Shown here: positions 1-7,042 of the stretch, piece after piece
Numbering within the stretch: the first letter of the stretch is position 1
Layout of the letters: the number at the start of each line of letters is the position of its first letter
The notes under the pieces: generated by a model
Told to the model about the DNA's origin: nothing
The model's database searches: none
What the model saw: the letters and a program-made list of their open reading frames with translations, nothing else
Translations under genes and position numbers: made by a program
From: a virus
Length of the DNA stretch: 64,000 bases
Strand: one strand, 5' to 3'
Virus record (IMG/VR): IMGVR_UViG_3300025712_000005
Location: 19,051-83,050 of that record

Positions 1-158
1 AGTTCTTTGGTTCCCTCTTCATCATCATGCTGGTAGACAAAAATCTGTAAATTGTCGTGAGACGTACTAAAGGAAAAATTACAGAAGTTTAATTCACTGG
101 CTTCATAAACCTTTCGTGCCATCGTTATTAGCGTGTAGTTACTTGGTCTTAATAGCAT
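1..158 (-). CDS. Hypothetical protein, C-terminus beyond the window
   Basis: The frame is open from an ATG at 158 to the window edge (52 codons), so the gene is partial. The product begins MLLRPSNYTLITMARKVYEA. A GGAG ribosome binding site lies 7 bases before the ATG, inside the last codons of the upstream gene, whose stop almost touches this start. It appears to be the next member of the leftward array of small overlapping genes. No domain was recognised. Confidence 0.6.
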   Translation of the reverse strand, partial: MLLRPSNYTLITMARKVYEASELNFCNFSFSTSHDNLQIFVYQHDDEEGTKE

Positions 159-159
159 T

Positions 160-336
160 TTATTTCTCCTTCAGTTGTTGTCGGGTTAGTTCGGCCATCT
201 CTTCGGCGTGCTCTTTGCTCAAGCCAGCATCGACCACTGTGTCGTTTTTAAAGGGTCGTAATATCACCACTCCCCAGCCGCTAGGGTAGGGCCATATGGT
301 TCTTTTTACTTCAACGGTTGTTCTAAATAATCCCAT
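160..336 (-). CDS. Small hypothetical protein (58 aa)
   Basis: The ATG at 336 is preceded by GAAGGTGAAGTG, a good ribosome binding site lying in the end of the upstream gene, and the frame stops at 160. The product begins MGLFRTTVEVKRTIWPYPSG and ends in a charged helix (KEHAEEMAELTRQQLKEK). The C-terminal codons form the ribosome binding site of the next gene, so the two are translationally coupled. Function unknown. Confidence 0.6.
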   Translation of the reverse strand: MGLFRTTVEVKRTIWPYPSGWGVVILRPFKNDTVVDAGLSKEHAEEMAELTRQQLKEK

Positions 337-340
337 CACT

Positions 341-661
341 TCACCTTCTTAAAATTTCAGCGTGCTTTGAACCCTCCAAAGCACAATAAAGAACATTCCA
401 GTCCAGAGTATTAATAAATTCCTTCGCTTTGTTAATCTCCGAAGTGTAATCCGCTTGCTTTGTCTCAAGTAATATCCACCCCTTATGATTCTTACTGCAT
501 CGCCTATGCTGACTAGCATAATACCAATCTGTTTTGCTGTACTTTTGCCAATAAACATAATCTTCAGATAACGGATAAATCGGTTTATTGCATATTTTAC
601 AAACCATATCCCCGACCCTTGTCTCGCAGGGGGCTAACATAAACTTACGATCAGTTACCAT
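341..661 (-). CDS. Hypothetical zinc-binding small protein (106 aa)
   Basis: The protein has a CKIC pair near residues 21-24 and HRRC near residues 52-55, together a plausible single zinc site. A GGAGAGAG stretch precedes the ATG. The gene overlaps the upstream gene by 7 bases and ends just before the next start. Many phage small proteins carry such zinc knuckles without known function; no target can be inferred. Confidence 0.65.
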   Translation of the reverse strand: MVTDRKFMLAPCETRVGDMVCKICNKPIYPLSEDYVYWQKYSKTDWYYASQHRRCSKNHKGWILLETKQADYTSEINKAKEFINTLDWNVLYCALEGSKHAEILRR

Positions 662-852
662 CCGTCTCTCTCCAAATCAGGGTGTGCTACACCTTCCTTA
701 AATTTGATTTTACCCCCACAATACTGGCAAAAGTCGCCATCAATATCTTCAGGGTGTACAGCTAAAACCGCGCACCCGCCTTCAACTCTTGAGCAACTCG
801 GTGTGAACTGTTCAATTTTTGATTCGCGGTAGTATTTGCATTTCTTAGACAT
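655..852 (-). CDS. Hypothetical zinc-ribbon small protein (65 aa)
   Basis: Cysteines occur at the N-terminus (KKC), in the middle (PSCSR, GGC) and as a CQYCGGK zinc-ribbon-like pair. I chose the ATG at 852, which has AAGGTGAAGTG before it, over a GTG one codon earlier. The ATG overlaps the TGA of the upstream gene, indicating coupled translation. Function unknown. Confidence 0.65.
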   Translation of the reverse strand: MSKKCKYYRESKIEQFTPSCSRVEGGCAVLAVHPEDIDGDFCQYCGGKIKFKEGVAHPDLERDGW

Positions 853-1205
853 CACTTCACCTTCTTACTTTTTCGTGGCACAGGCCATCTAGGTTGGTCG
901 GGGTGTTTAATTTCTACCGCCGGATGAGCATAACTTGGATGTAGCATTTCAATCATCATGCAGACCGGTTGCGATCCAGTTACCAAAACCTCTTTCTCAG
1001 GCCCATCTAACAACCGCTTAAGCTCCTCCCAAATACAGGTGCTTAAATCAACCACCGTGACGCCATCTTCATCCTGTTCGCCACGCATCAACAAATCTTT
1101 TTTAATTCGGGCGAGTAGATTGGTGGCTTCTTGATAGTGTTTAATCTGTATTTTTACTATCTCAACCAACTCTTTTTGTTTCATCTCTTTGACTGAATGG
1201 ATCAT
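852..1205 (-). CDS. Hypothetical protein (117 aa)
   Basis: The N-terminal half (MIHSVKEMKQKELVEIVKIQ...) is predicted helical; the C-terminal part is proline-rich and basic (PRWPVPRKSKKVK). The start overlaps the upstream stop in an ATGA arrangement. The junction resembles the GGCGGTxATTTATG linker seen repeatedly in this array. No family recognised. Confidence 0.65.
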   Translation of the reverse strand: MIHSVKEMKQKELVEIVKIQIKHYQEATNLLARIKKDLLMRGEQDEDGVTVVDLSTCIWEELKRLLDGPEKEVLVTGSQPVCMMIEMLHPSYAHPAVEIKHPDQPRWPVPRKSKKVK

Positions 1206-1678
1206 GATTTACCGCCTTTGGCTTGTTCGTGTAGTTGCTTTGCCCTGTCTAAAAATTCGTATCTAATACTCAAAGCATCATTTGTGAGGCTTTCTGGCTC
1301 ACCTAAAACCGACTCGATAATATCCTCAGCACCCTTAGCTTTTTGCTCCAAGTCGCGCTTTGCTAACCAATCCTTAAATCTAAAAAGTGGGTCGCCGTCT
1401 ACCGAACTAGATACGGTTTCTATTGCTAAATAAGAAAGTAAAGGTGTATTTTCTGATATAAACTTTTCAAGTTCTTCAATTTTCTTATCTTTAGCTACTA
1501 ATGCTTTGATGTCTACTAAAGAGCGAGGGTGAACTGGTGAAGCGTCACTTTGACCCCAAACACCTCTTGGCGTTAAATAGTTACCATAAGCATCAAAATA
1601 TGCGCCTGTTATGTCTGTTACTAAATCATCTAGCTCTGGCGCATCAGCTAATATTTCTAAATCTGTTTTGTTAGTCAT
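1202..1678 (-). CDS. Coiled-coil cassette protein, family member A (158 aa)
   Basis: After an N-terminal unique part comes a heptad-rich segment (KKIEELEKFI), then the modules AKRDLEQKAK, DIIESVLG and SIRYEFLDRAKQLHEQAK. Nearly the same modules recur in the genes at 2995-3402, 3568-3939 and 4851-5288, so this is one of a paralogous set. The ATG at 1678, with GGAGAGTGACA before it, is preferred over an upstream GTG. The family resembles Ea22-like early phage proteins in style, but that assignment is inference only; function is unknown. Confidence 0.65.
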   Translation of the reverse strand: MTNKTDLEILADAPELDDLVTDITGAYFDAYGNYLTPRGVWGQSDASPVHPRSLVDIKALVAKDKKIEELEKFISENTPLLSYLAIETVSSSVDGDPLFRFKDWLAKRDLEQKAKGAEDIIESVLGEPESLTNDALSIRYEFLDRAKQLHEQAKGGKS

Positions 1679-2072
1679 TGTCACTCTCCAGTAAATCGCC
1701 TAGAAGTTCGCAGATTGAGTTACTAAGCACGCCATACTCGAATGATACCCAGTGGTTCACACACTTCTCAATATCACTACGCTTAACTTTCTTCGGTATC
1801 GTGAAGCCTGATTTTTGTATTTCTTTAGCCGTTATTGATAAGCCGCTTTCATAGCATTCATCAAGAATTTTTAACAATCTCTCACGCTCAACATCGGCTT
1901 TGGTTGGTACTGAGCGGAACTCGTACTCTTTAGGTATACAATCTAAATAACCACCTTCATTTTCGTAAGCCACAATTTTTTTAGTAACAATTGCACATGT
2001 TTGCTTTGACCAACCTCCCGATATACTAAGCCACTCAAATTCCTCACCCACTTTAGGTATATACTTACTCAT
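1671..2072 (-). CDS. Hypothetical protein (133 aa)
   Basis: The N-terminus (MSKYIPKVGEEFEWLSISGG) resembles the small SH3-like starts common in phage accessory proteins, as does the protein at 5285-5872. The rest is charged and helical. The ribosome binding site GGCGGTGATTT before the ATG is the recurring linker of this array and encodes the end of the upstream gene. Function unknown. Confidence 0.65.
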   Translation of the reverse strand: MSKYIPKVGEEFEWLSISGGWSKQTCAIVTKKIVAYENEGGYLDCIPKEYEFRSVPTKADVERERLLKILDECYESGLSITAKEIQKSGFTIPKKVKRSDIEKCVNHWVSFEYGVLSNSICELLGDLLESDND

Positions 2073-2260
2073 AAATCACCGCCTTTATCTAGTTGTAACA
2101 AACATAAATCTTCAACCGTAGCGTCTACCCAATATTCATTTACTTTTTGTGCGCTCGGAGGTACATGGTCGTTATACCTGTCGTCTTGGGTGTAACTAAC
2201 CTGCAAGACTAGGAGCGACCTACCGAAAAGTCGCTTTTGTTCTCTGTATCTTGTTTTCAT
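2069..2260 (-). CDS. Small hypothetical protein (63 aa)
   Basis: The basic N-terminus MKTRYREQKRLFGRS is followed by a mixed strand/helix sequence ending LDKGGDL. The same GGDL/GGDV-type ending closes several neighbours because these codons form the next gene's ribosome binding site. The frame overlaps the next start by 4 bases. Function unknown. Confidence 0.55.
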   Translation of the reverse strand: MKTRYREQKRLFGRSLLVLQVSYTQDDRYNDHVPPSAQKVNEYWVDATVEDLCLLQLDKGGDL

Positions 2261-2276
2261 ACATCACCGCCTTTAT

Positions 2277-2774
2277 TTATTGTCCGCAAACTTTACAAGT
2301 GGCAGGATAAGAATTGCCATGCTCTCTAACATGATTTAATTCATCAACAGTCGAATCTAGCAACTCAATATTTTCATTGTAATTATCTACTCGGCTTTCT
2401 TTTCTAGCGACTTTTTTGCACACCTTAACTAGCATATCTATTTCTTTCTCAAGCTCTGCTATGCGCTTTTGTAGTTTGTAATTTCTATCAATAACAGAAA
2501 CTCTCTGACGCATACGAATATGGGCGCGTTCGCACAACTGATGAATTTCTGTGTTATCGGTTAAGCACTTGACGCGAATAAACTCATCTAAAACTAAATC
2601 ATTTTGGTCAGTTGATTTAGTTAGCTCCTGCTCAAGCTCTAATATGCGCTCTTGTTGCTTATTAAATACATGCTCACCAAACAGCTTACAACTGACACTA
2701 GTCACTGTGCTTCTGTCTTTTGTGCTGAACTCAAAAAACTCATTAAACCATGTTTGTATTTGTTCTCTGCTCAT
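2277..2774 (-). CDS. Coiled-coil protein with C-terminal CxxC (165 aa)
   Basis: Two heptad-rich segments (ERILELEQELTKS and KLQKRIAELEKEIDML) indicate a coiled coil. The C-terminus ends ATCKVCGQ, half of a zinc knuckle. It follows the same stop/start linker as its neighbours and belongs to the array of early small proteins. It lacks the KRDLEQQAK module of its paralogous neighbours. Function unknown. Confidence 0.65.
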   Translation of the reverse strand: MSREQIQTWFNEFFEFSTKDRSTVTSVSCKLFGEHVFNKQQERILELEQELTKSTDQNDLVLDEFIRVKCLTDNTEIHQLCERAHIRMRQRVSVIDRNYKLQKRIAELEKEIDMLVKVCKKVARKESRVDNYNENIELLDSTVDELNHVREHGNSYPATCKVCGQ

Positions 2775-2998
2775 ATATCACCCCTCTCAAGCTTGCCTGC
2801 GTATTCATTTAAACTAATCAGTACCCTATCAAGTAAATTATTTTCACTAAGATGAAGTATCCAGTGCGCTTCCATACAATCGGATACATAATCTCGAACA
2901 GCATCAGCTTTAATTTTGTTTAAAATGTTAGCCATCGCTCTGGCTTCAACGTCATCGTGCGGATAGCCGCAACATGGACATTCTGTTAATTTACTCAT
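2771..2998 (-). CDS. Hypothetical zinc-motif protein (75 aa)
   Basis: The N-terminus carries TECPCCGYPHDD, a compact CxCC zinc-knuckle-like motif common in small phage early proteins; the remainder is helical. It overlaps both neighbours by 4 bases (ATGA), so it is translated as part of a coupled chain. No specific function can be assigned. Confidence 0.65.
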   Translation of the reverse strand: MSKLTECPCCGYPHDDVEARAMANILNKIKADAVRDYVSDCMEAHWILHLSENNLLDRVLISLNEYAGKLERGDI

Positions 2999-3402
2999 AC
3001 ATCATCGCCTTTGGCTTGTTCGCGTAGCTCGTTTACCTTTCTACGTATTGAGTCAGGACACATATACTCTGCTCTAGCGTATGCTTTTACTTGTTGCTCC
3101 AAGTCGCGCTTTGCTAAATCTTCGTATGAAACGCATCTTGTTTGGGCTACAGTTCTTAGTGACTCCTCAAGCTCTGCTATGCGTTCTATCATCTGTTCTT
3201 TTGAATTATCTAATGCGTTGTCTATATAAGATTGTTGGTGATTTACTTCTTGCTCAAGCTCTTCGATTTTTTGCGCCATTGCTAACACAAAACCATCGCC
3301 AGTTAAGTCTCTCCATCGTTCACCGTATCTGAGAGCGTGTTGGTCACTACCGTCATCGTTGCAAACATAAGTGTATTTACCATCGTATAAATCAATTCTC
3401 AT
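2995..3402 (-). CDS. Coiled-coil cassette protein, family member B (135 aa)
   Basis: A unique 40-residue N-terminus (MRIDLYDGKYTYVCNDDGSD) joins a coiled coil (QKIEELEQEV, ERIAELEESL) and the shared modules AKRDLEQQVK and NELREQAKGDDV. This pattern of a unique head on a shared tail is what distinguishes the paralogous set. Four-base overlaps on both sides place it in the translationally coupled array. Function unknown. Confidence 0.65.
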   Translation of the reverse strand: MRIDLYDGKYTYVCNDDGSDQHALRYGERWRDLTGDGFVLAMAQKIEELEQEVNHQQSYIDNALDNSKEQMIERIAELEESLRTVAQTRCVSYEDLAKRDLEQQVKAYARAEYMCPDSIRRKVNELREQAKGDDV

Positions 3403-3575
3403 AAATCACCGCCTTTTTCTGCTTGGTTAATAGCCCATCGTAAATTTAGGGAGTAACCATCAGCGTCATTTTCACAAGTAGGCACTCTTTTATTACTAAC
3501 CGCAAAATATGTACCTATACGAACCACGTTGTAAAACTTATCTTCTATCAAGTGTAAAAGCTCTGTGTCACTCAT
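3399..3575 (-). CDS. Small hypothetical protein (58 aa)
   Basis: The ATG at 3575 follows the array's standard GGCGGTGATTT ribosome binding site, and the frame ends at a TGA overlapping the next ATG by 4 bases. The product begins MSDTELLHLIEDKFYNVVRI and ends AEKGGDL, the same ending as the protein at 2069-2260. It fills an otherwise empty gap exactly, which supports it as real. Function unknown. Confidence 0.6.
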   Translation of the reverse strand: MSDTELLHLIEDKFYNVVRIGTYFAVSNKRVPTCENDADGYSLNLRWAINQAEKGGDL

Positions 3576-3939
3576 AAATCACCGCCTTTGGCGGTAGTTG
3601 CTTTTCCCTATCTAAAAATTCGTTTCTAATGCTTAGGGCATCACCTAAAACCGATTCAATAACATCATCAGCGCATTTCGCCTGTTGCTCCAAGTCGCGC
3701 TTTGCTATAATTTTCAATAGCTCGTCACTGCAATCAACTTTGCTTAACCCTTGCATCATTGCTTTAGCTATCCAGCCATGCGCTTTAAGGTTTTCTTTCT
3801 CAAGCTCTGCAATCTTCTCGCTATAAGCACGACACTCATACTCTTTAGCATTTAAGTCATGAGCTAATTCGTCAGTTTGACTTTGAAGCTCTGAAATCTT
3901 CTCGTCTTTAGCTACTAATGCTTTGATGTTGTCTTTCAT
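3568..3939 (-). CDS. Coiled-coil cassette protein, family member C (123 aa)
   Basis: It opens MKDNIKALVAKDEKISELQ, sharing the IKALVAKD segment with the protein at 1202-1678, then has coiled-coil heptads (EKIAELEKEN) and the shared modules AKRDLEQQAK, DVIESVLGDALSIRNEFLDR. The ATG at 3939 is chosen because GGAGG lies just before it and because it overlaps the upstream TGA by 4 bases. It is the clearest paralog of the 1202-1678 gene. Function unknown. Confidence 0.7.
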   Translation of the reverse strand: MKDNIKALVAKDEKISELQSQTDELAHDLNAKEYECRAYSEKIAELEKENLKAHGWIAKAMMQGLSKVDCSDELLKIIAKRDLEQQAKCADDVIESVLGDALSIRNEFLDREKQLPPKAVIYE

Positions 3940-4598
3940 TGGGATGCCCTCCATCCTTTGTGCTGAGAGAATCTACCCTTGTTAACCTGGCACATTGAGC
4001 TTTGATTCAAGCCTCTTTTCTTGCAAAAATCTCTTAAATTGTAAATTTCATTTAATTCCCCTTGTGGGGATATGAATTTGTATCTTTTGGCGTGAGCTTT
4101 TTCGATGTTTTTTGATGGACTTACAAACGAGCAAAACTCAGGAGAATATACTTTATTGCCGTCTAGTATTATGTCTTTATCAAGCACTGTATTTGGCTTT
4201 TTGTTTTCACTAAACCATCTAGCGAAATTTTGATAATTATGCCATTCATCACAAACAGTGCATCCTACATATGATGGCTGCTTTATTTGCTGCTCCTTGC
4301 TGTAACACCTTTTAATCATGTTTGCCCAAGTTATGTAGGATGATTCAGTCCCGCCAGTTTTGCTATATGACATGAACTCACCATCGCCAATAAATCCAAC
4401 ACCAAATATAATTGGTAGTAGCTTATCTTTTACATTTCCTTTTTGTATAGATTGAGCTGTTGCAAAGGTAATATAGCCAGTTTGAATAAATTTAACTTTT
4501 ACTTTTGACCAGTCTATTTTCTCAAGTATTATTAAATCGCCAAAAGAATTAGTCTCTATTTTATCACCAACATTCAATACTTTTGTTTTGTTAGTCAT
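3936..4598 (-). CDS. Homing-endonuclease-like / AP2-type phage protein (220 aa)
   Basis: The middle holds the pattern SSYITWANMIKRCY...PSYVGCTVCDEWHNYQNFARWF, followed by KVYSPEFCSFVSPSKNIEKA and a C-terminal NLRDFCKKRGLNQSSM...HKGW segment like a NUMOD1-type helix-turn-helix. Proteins of this build are recurrent in phages and are usually called homing-endonuclease-like or AP2-domain proteins. I see no HNH or GIY-YIG catalytic motif, so it may only bind DNA. The start MTNK at 4598 follows AGGAG. It interrupts the coiled-coil cassette array and may be an inserted selfish element; this is inference. Confidence 0.65.
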   Translation of the reverse strand: MTNKTKVLNVGDKIETNSFGDLIILEKIDWSKVKVKFIQTGYITFATAQSIQKGNVKDKLLPIIFGVGFIGDGEFMSYSKTGGTESSYITWANMIKRCYSKEQQIKQPSYVGCTVCDEWHNYQNFARWFSENKKPNTVLDKDIILDGNKVYSPEFCSFVSPSKNIEKAHAKRYKFISPQGELNEIYNLRDFCKKRGLNQSSMCQVNKGRFSQHKGWRASQ

Positions 4599-4851
4599 TG
4601 GCTTGCTCCTTTTTATCTTGCAGAATTGAAGCACCTACGCTGTTCTCATAAAGCTGTCTAATGCTGCCTTCATGCCTATTGGTGTGTACAAACATGGCGC
4701 TGACGACATTCTCAAGCTCAGTTATTTTTTCTATTAGCTCAAAAACACCCTCGCTTATTTCATGTGTCTCTGAGCAGCTAACAAAATTAGCTTTCGGGCC
4801 TTCTTGAATTAACCTGTTGGCCAACTCCTTTAACCTCGCGTAATTATTCAT
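4591..4851 (-). CDS. Hypothetical helical protein (86 aa)
   Basis: It begins MNNYARLKELANRLIQEGPK, contains a short coiled coil (EKITELENVV) shared with the next gene's EKITELEEYK, and ends KKEQAND. AAGGAG lies 8 bases before the ATG, which overlaps the upstream stop. It is probably another reduced member of the coiled-coil cassette set. Function unknown. Confidence 0.65.
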   Translation of the reverse strand: MNNYARLKELANRLIQEGPKANFVSCSETHEISEGVFELIEKITELENVVSAMFVHTNRHEGSIRQLYENSVGASILQDKKEQAND

Positions 4852-5288
4852 CAGCCTTGCTCCTTGAGTTGCTTGGCTTGCTTAAGCAAAAACTCAGAGC
4901 GATCCTTTAAGTCTCCCAAAGTCAAATTCGTTGACTTCATTGACTTCCACATCCCTTCCAAATCAGTGCAAGCTTTGGCTTGTTGCTCAAAGTTGTGTGC
5001 ATCCATATTAAAGGACTCAACTTTACATTCAGTTCTTTGTAGCAATTCATAACGCTCTTTCTCAAGCGCGGCTATTCTTTCTAATAGCCCACCTTCATAG
5101 TCACTCTGCTTTTCTGATTCTTCGGCACATCGCGCTAGTTCGCCCGATTTATATTCCTCAAGCTCAGTTATTTTTTCAGCTTGTGACTCAAGCATGTCAA
5201 TCATTTCAAGTACTTGAGGGATTGCAAAAATCAACTTTTTATTCGTTGATAACTTTCGCCAAAATTCTATTTTTTCTGGGTTATTCAT
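4851..5288 (-). CDS. Coiled-coil cassette protein, family member D (145 aa)
   Basis: The unique N-terminus (MNNPEKIEFWRKLSTNKK) is followed by long coiled-coil heptads (QAEKITELEE, LLERIAALEKERYELL) and degenerate forms of the shared modules, FEQQAK and RSEFLLKQAKQLKEQ. It starts with a 4-base ATGA overlap with the gene at 5285-5872. It shares the C-terminal module of members A and C but has diverged most. Function unknown. Confidence 0.65.
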   Translation of the reverse strand: MNNPEKIEFWRKLSTNKKLIFAIPQVLEMIDMLESQAEKITELEEYKSGELARCAEESEKQSDYEGGLLERIAALEKERYELLQRTECKVESFNMDAHNFEQQAKACTDLEGMWKSMKSTNLTLGDLKDRSEFLLKQAKQLKEQG

Positions 5289-5872
5289 GGCGTAATATCC
5301 TCCAACCGTTTCTGCAATTCCGCAATTTCACGATTAATTTTTTCACGTTCTTCTGCGTGGATGTCTGGGATTACGACACGGTATTGAGAACCAGAATTCC
5401 ACGTAGGCGCTGTTGTTTTTTGCCACTGAGAGCTAAAAGATTCAAACTCAATCTCAGCCCCCAAAGCGTGAGCAATACGCTGTTTAGGGTGTGATAATGG
5501 TGGCTTATGGCAGGGGGTAAAGTGGCTGGCCATAAAGTTTGCCGTCATACCATTAAAACACAAAGATCCATCAGGACTAATATGTGCAATCAACGTCACA
5601 TCGCCTACAGCGTGATTGCAGGTTTTCTTAACACATATCGCGCCGTGACCGACTTTGAATTCGGGTTTTGACTCGACCAGTTCAAGGTCTGAGTCTCTGT
5701 AAGAGTTAGACCCTTTTTTTCCCCAAGCTACTGAGTATTTGTAATCCGTTGAATTGTTATTGACACGAATCACCTCCCCCTCAACATCTTTCGGGTTAAC
5801 TTCAGTGTCTCCCCCATAATACTTACTGCTTTTAGCAATCCGAACTTTGTCGCCTACTTTGAATTTATTCAT
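5285..5872 (-). CDS. Hypothetical SH3-like phage protein (195 aa)
   Basis: The N-terminus MNKFKVGDKVRIAKSSKYYG, with a later EVIRVN strand, has the look of a KOW/SH3-like barrel. The C-terminus (EEREKINREIAELQKRLED) is a short coiled coil like that of the downstream cassette genes. It overlaps both neighbours by 4 bases. A role in binding nucleic acid is possible but not shown. Confidence 0.65.
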   Translation of the reverse strand: MNKFKVGDKVRIAKSSKYYGGDTEVNPKDVEGEVIRVNNNSTDYKYSVAWGKKGSNSYRDSDLELVESKPEFKVGHGAICVKKTCNHAVGDVTLIAHISPDGSLCFNGMTANFMASHFTPCHKPPLSHPKQRIAHALGAEIEFESFSSQWQKTTAPTWNSGSQYRVVIPDIHAEEREKINREIAELQKRLEDITP

Positions 5873-6063
5873 GATTTTCTCCGCTTTTTCTTAGGACGAT
5901 AATGACTAGTAGACTCCGCCTTTACTTTGGCTTTATCGGCGGCAGTCATTTCTGAGTCGAGCACTATGTTGTTAACTCTTCTTGGTAAAATAGCTGGGAC
6001 ACTGTTTGCGGCCATTCCCAACAGGCTGGTTAACATAGCTGTAGATATCATCGATCGTTTCAT
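5869..6063 (-). CDS. Small protein with hydrophobic N-terminus and basic tail (64 aa)
   Basis: A basic start (MKRS) precedes a hydrophobic stretch (MISTAMLTSLLGMAANSVPA) resembling a signal peptide or short membrane segment, and the C-terminus is strongly basic (RPKKKRRKS). Four-base overlaps with both neighbours support translation. Membrane association is an inference. Confidence 0.55.
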   Translation of the reverse strand: MKRSMISTAMLTSLLGMAANSVPAILPRRVNNIVLDSEMTAADKAKVKAESTSHYRPKKKRRKS

Positions 6064-6512
6064 ATTTTGTTATCCCCCAAATAATATTTGAAGACCAAAC
6101 GGGTTGCGCTTGGACAATTAAATTTTGCGTAAATATTTCTCATCGTTGCTCGTATCGTTCCGACCGCTCTATGCAACGCTAAGGCTGTTTCTTCTTGGCT
6201 GTAGCCTTCGACAAGCAAAGCAAAAACTTTTCTCTCAGCAGGGCTTAGGCGGTCATACATCGAGTCATCACCCTTCGTCTCAAAATACTTAAAATGTGCT
6301 ACGGCCATTTTTAATCGAGACTCAAAATTCAACAGCTCTCGAATATCCCCAAGATGGCAGTGAATGGTGTTAAGTTTGATGCTGAGAAGGTCGGCCAGTG
6401 TCTGGTCATCTATCCCCAACATATGCAGTCCATACACCTCGTTTTGACGCTCGTTTAAAAACGGTCTCACGTCTTCGTTGCCGTGGTTTCGAAAGTTCTC
6501 GTTCATTCCCAT
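6060..6512 (-). CDS. Tandem LuxR-type helix-turn-helix regulator (150 aa)
   Basis: Two related helix-turn-helix units lie in one protein: residues about 18-62 (LNERQNEVYGLHMLGIDDQTLADLL...) and about 87-145 (LSPAERKVFALLVEGYSQEETALALH...). The second closely follows the LuxR/FixJ GerE pattern, with the turn EGYSQEETALAL and recognition helix VGTIRATMRNIYAKF. There is no receiver or autoinducer domain, so it probably acts as a constitutive DNA binder or needs a partner. It sits between the small-gene array and the metabolic early genes, where a transcriptional switch protein would be useful. The start ATG at 6512 overlaps the upstream stop by 1 base. Confidence 0.75.
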   Translation of the reverse strand: MGMNENFRNHGNEDVRPFLNERQNEVYGLHMLGIDDQTLADLLSIKLNTIHCHLGDIRELLNFESRLKMAVAHFKYFETKGDDSMYDRLSPAERKVFALLVEGYSQEETALALHRAVGTIRATMRNIYAKFNCPSATRLVFKYYLGDNKI

Positions 6513-7003
6513 TAGTACGGTATCCTTTTGCCTACGTTATTAAATAACGTCTCAACGACTTTGAGGTAAACACAATCGGAATATTGAAATTCACCGTCAG
6601 GGCAAAATTGGTTATACCCGCTAGGCTCTTTGTTTTTGCCACTGATAAACCCCGAATAAAAAACTTTGCGGTGAACTGGATTTCCAGAACTAAACGCAAC
6701 CTCAACTAAGTACCAAGTTGATTCTTTCCAACCTGTAGCGGGGGCCATTCGAACAGGGTGCTTTTTTGATAGCTCAAACCCCATTTCACTTGGCGTCTTT
6801 TGCATGGGTATGTAAATGGCTTGTGGTGATTTTTTTGGATAGAACTTGCAATGCTCTCTATCTAAGCAGATTGCGGCGCCCTCGGGGGTGGAACCCACCA
6901 CAAAGTCTGCGTTAACAAACTCCGGTATAACAAGGTGATTTTGGCTATTTCCCAGCTTGTAAAACAAGCACTCAACACCGACCTTCGGTTCATATTCATT
7001 CAT
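6512..7003 (-). CDS. Hypothetical protein (163 aa)
   Basis: The ATG at 7003 carries the perfect initiation box GGAAATTGACGATG, with the GC hairpin 7020-7035 just upstream. An in-frame GTG inside the hairpin would add about 8 residues but has no ribosome binding site. The protein is of mixed composition (EYEPKVGVECLFYKLGNSQN...). No family recognised. Confidence 0.7.
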   Translation of the reverse strand: MNEYEPKVGVECLFYKLGNSQNHLVIPEFVNADFVVGSTPEGAAICLDREHCKFYPKKSPQAIYIPMQKTPSEMGFELSKKHPVRMAPATGWKESTWYLVEVAFSSGNPVHRKVFYSGFISGKNKEPSGYNQFCPDGEFQYSDCVYLKVVETLFNNVGKRIPY

Positions 7004-7019
7004 CGTCAATTTCCTTGTT

Positions 7020-7035
7020 GGGGGCACATGCCCCC
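7020..7035 (-). repeat. GC hairpin before the 6512-7003 gene
   Basis: GGGGGC stem with loop ATGT (reading the minus strand) placed between a stop codon and the initiation box of the next gene. Confidence 0.85.
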
Positions 7036-7042
7036 TTGTTAG

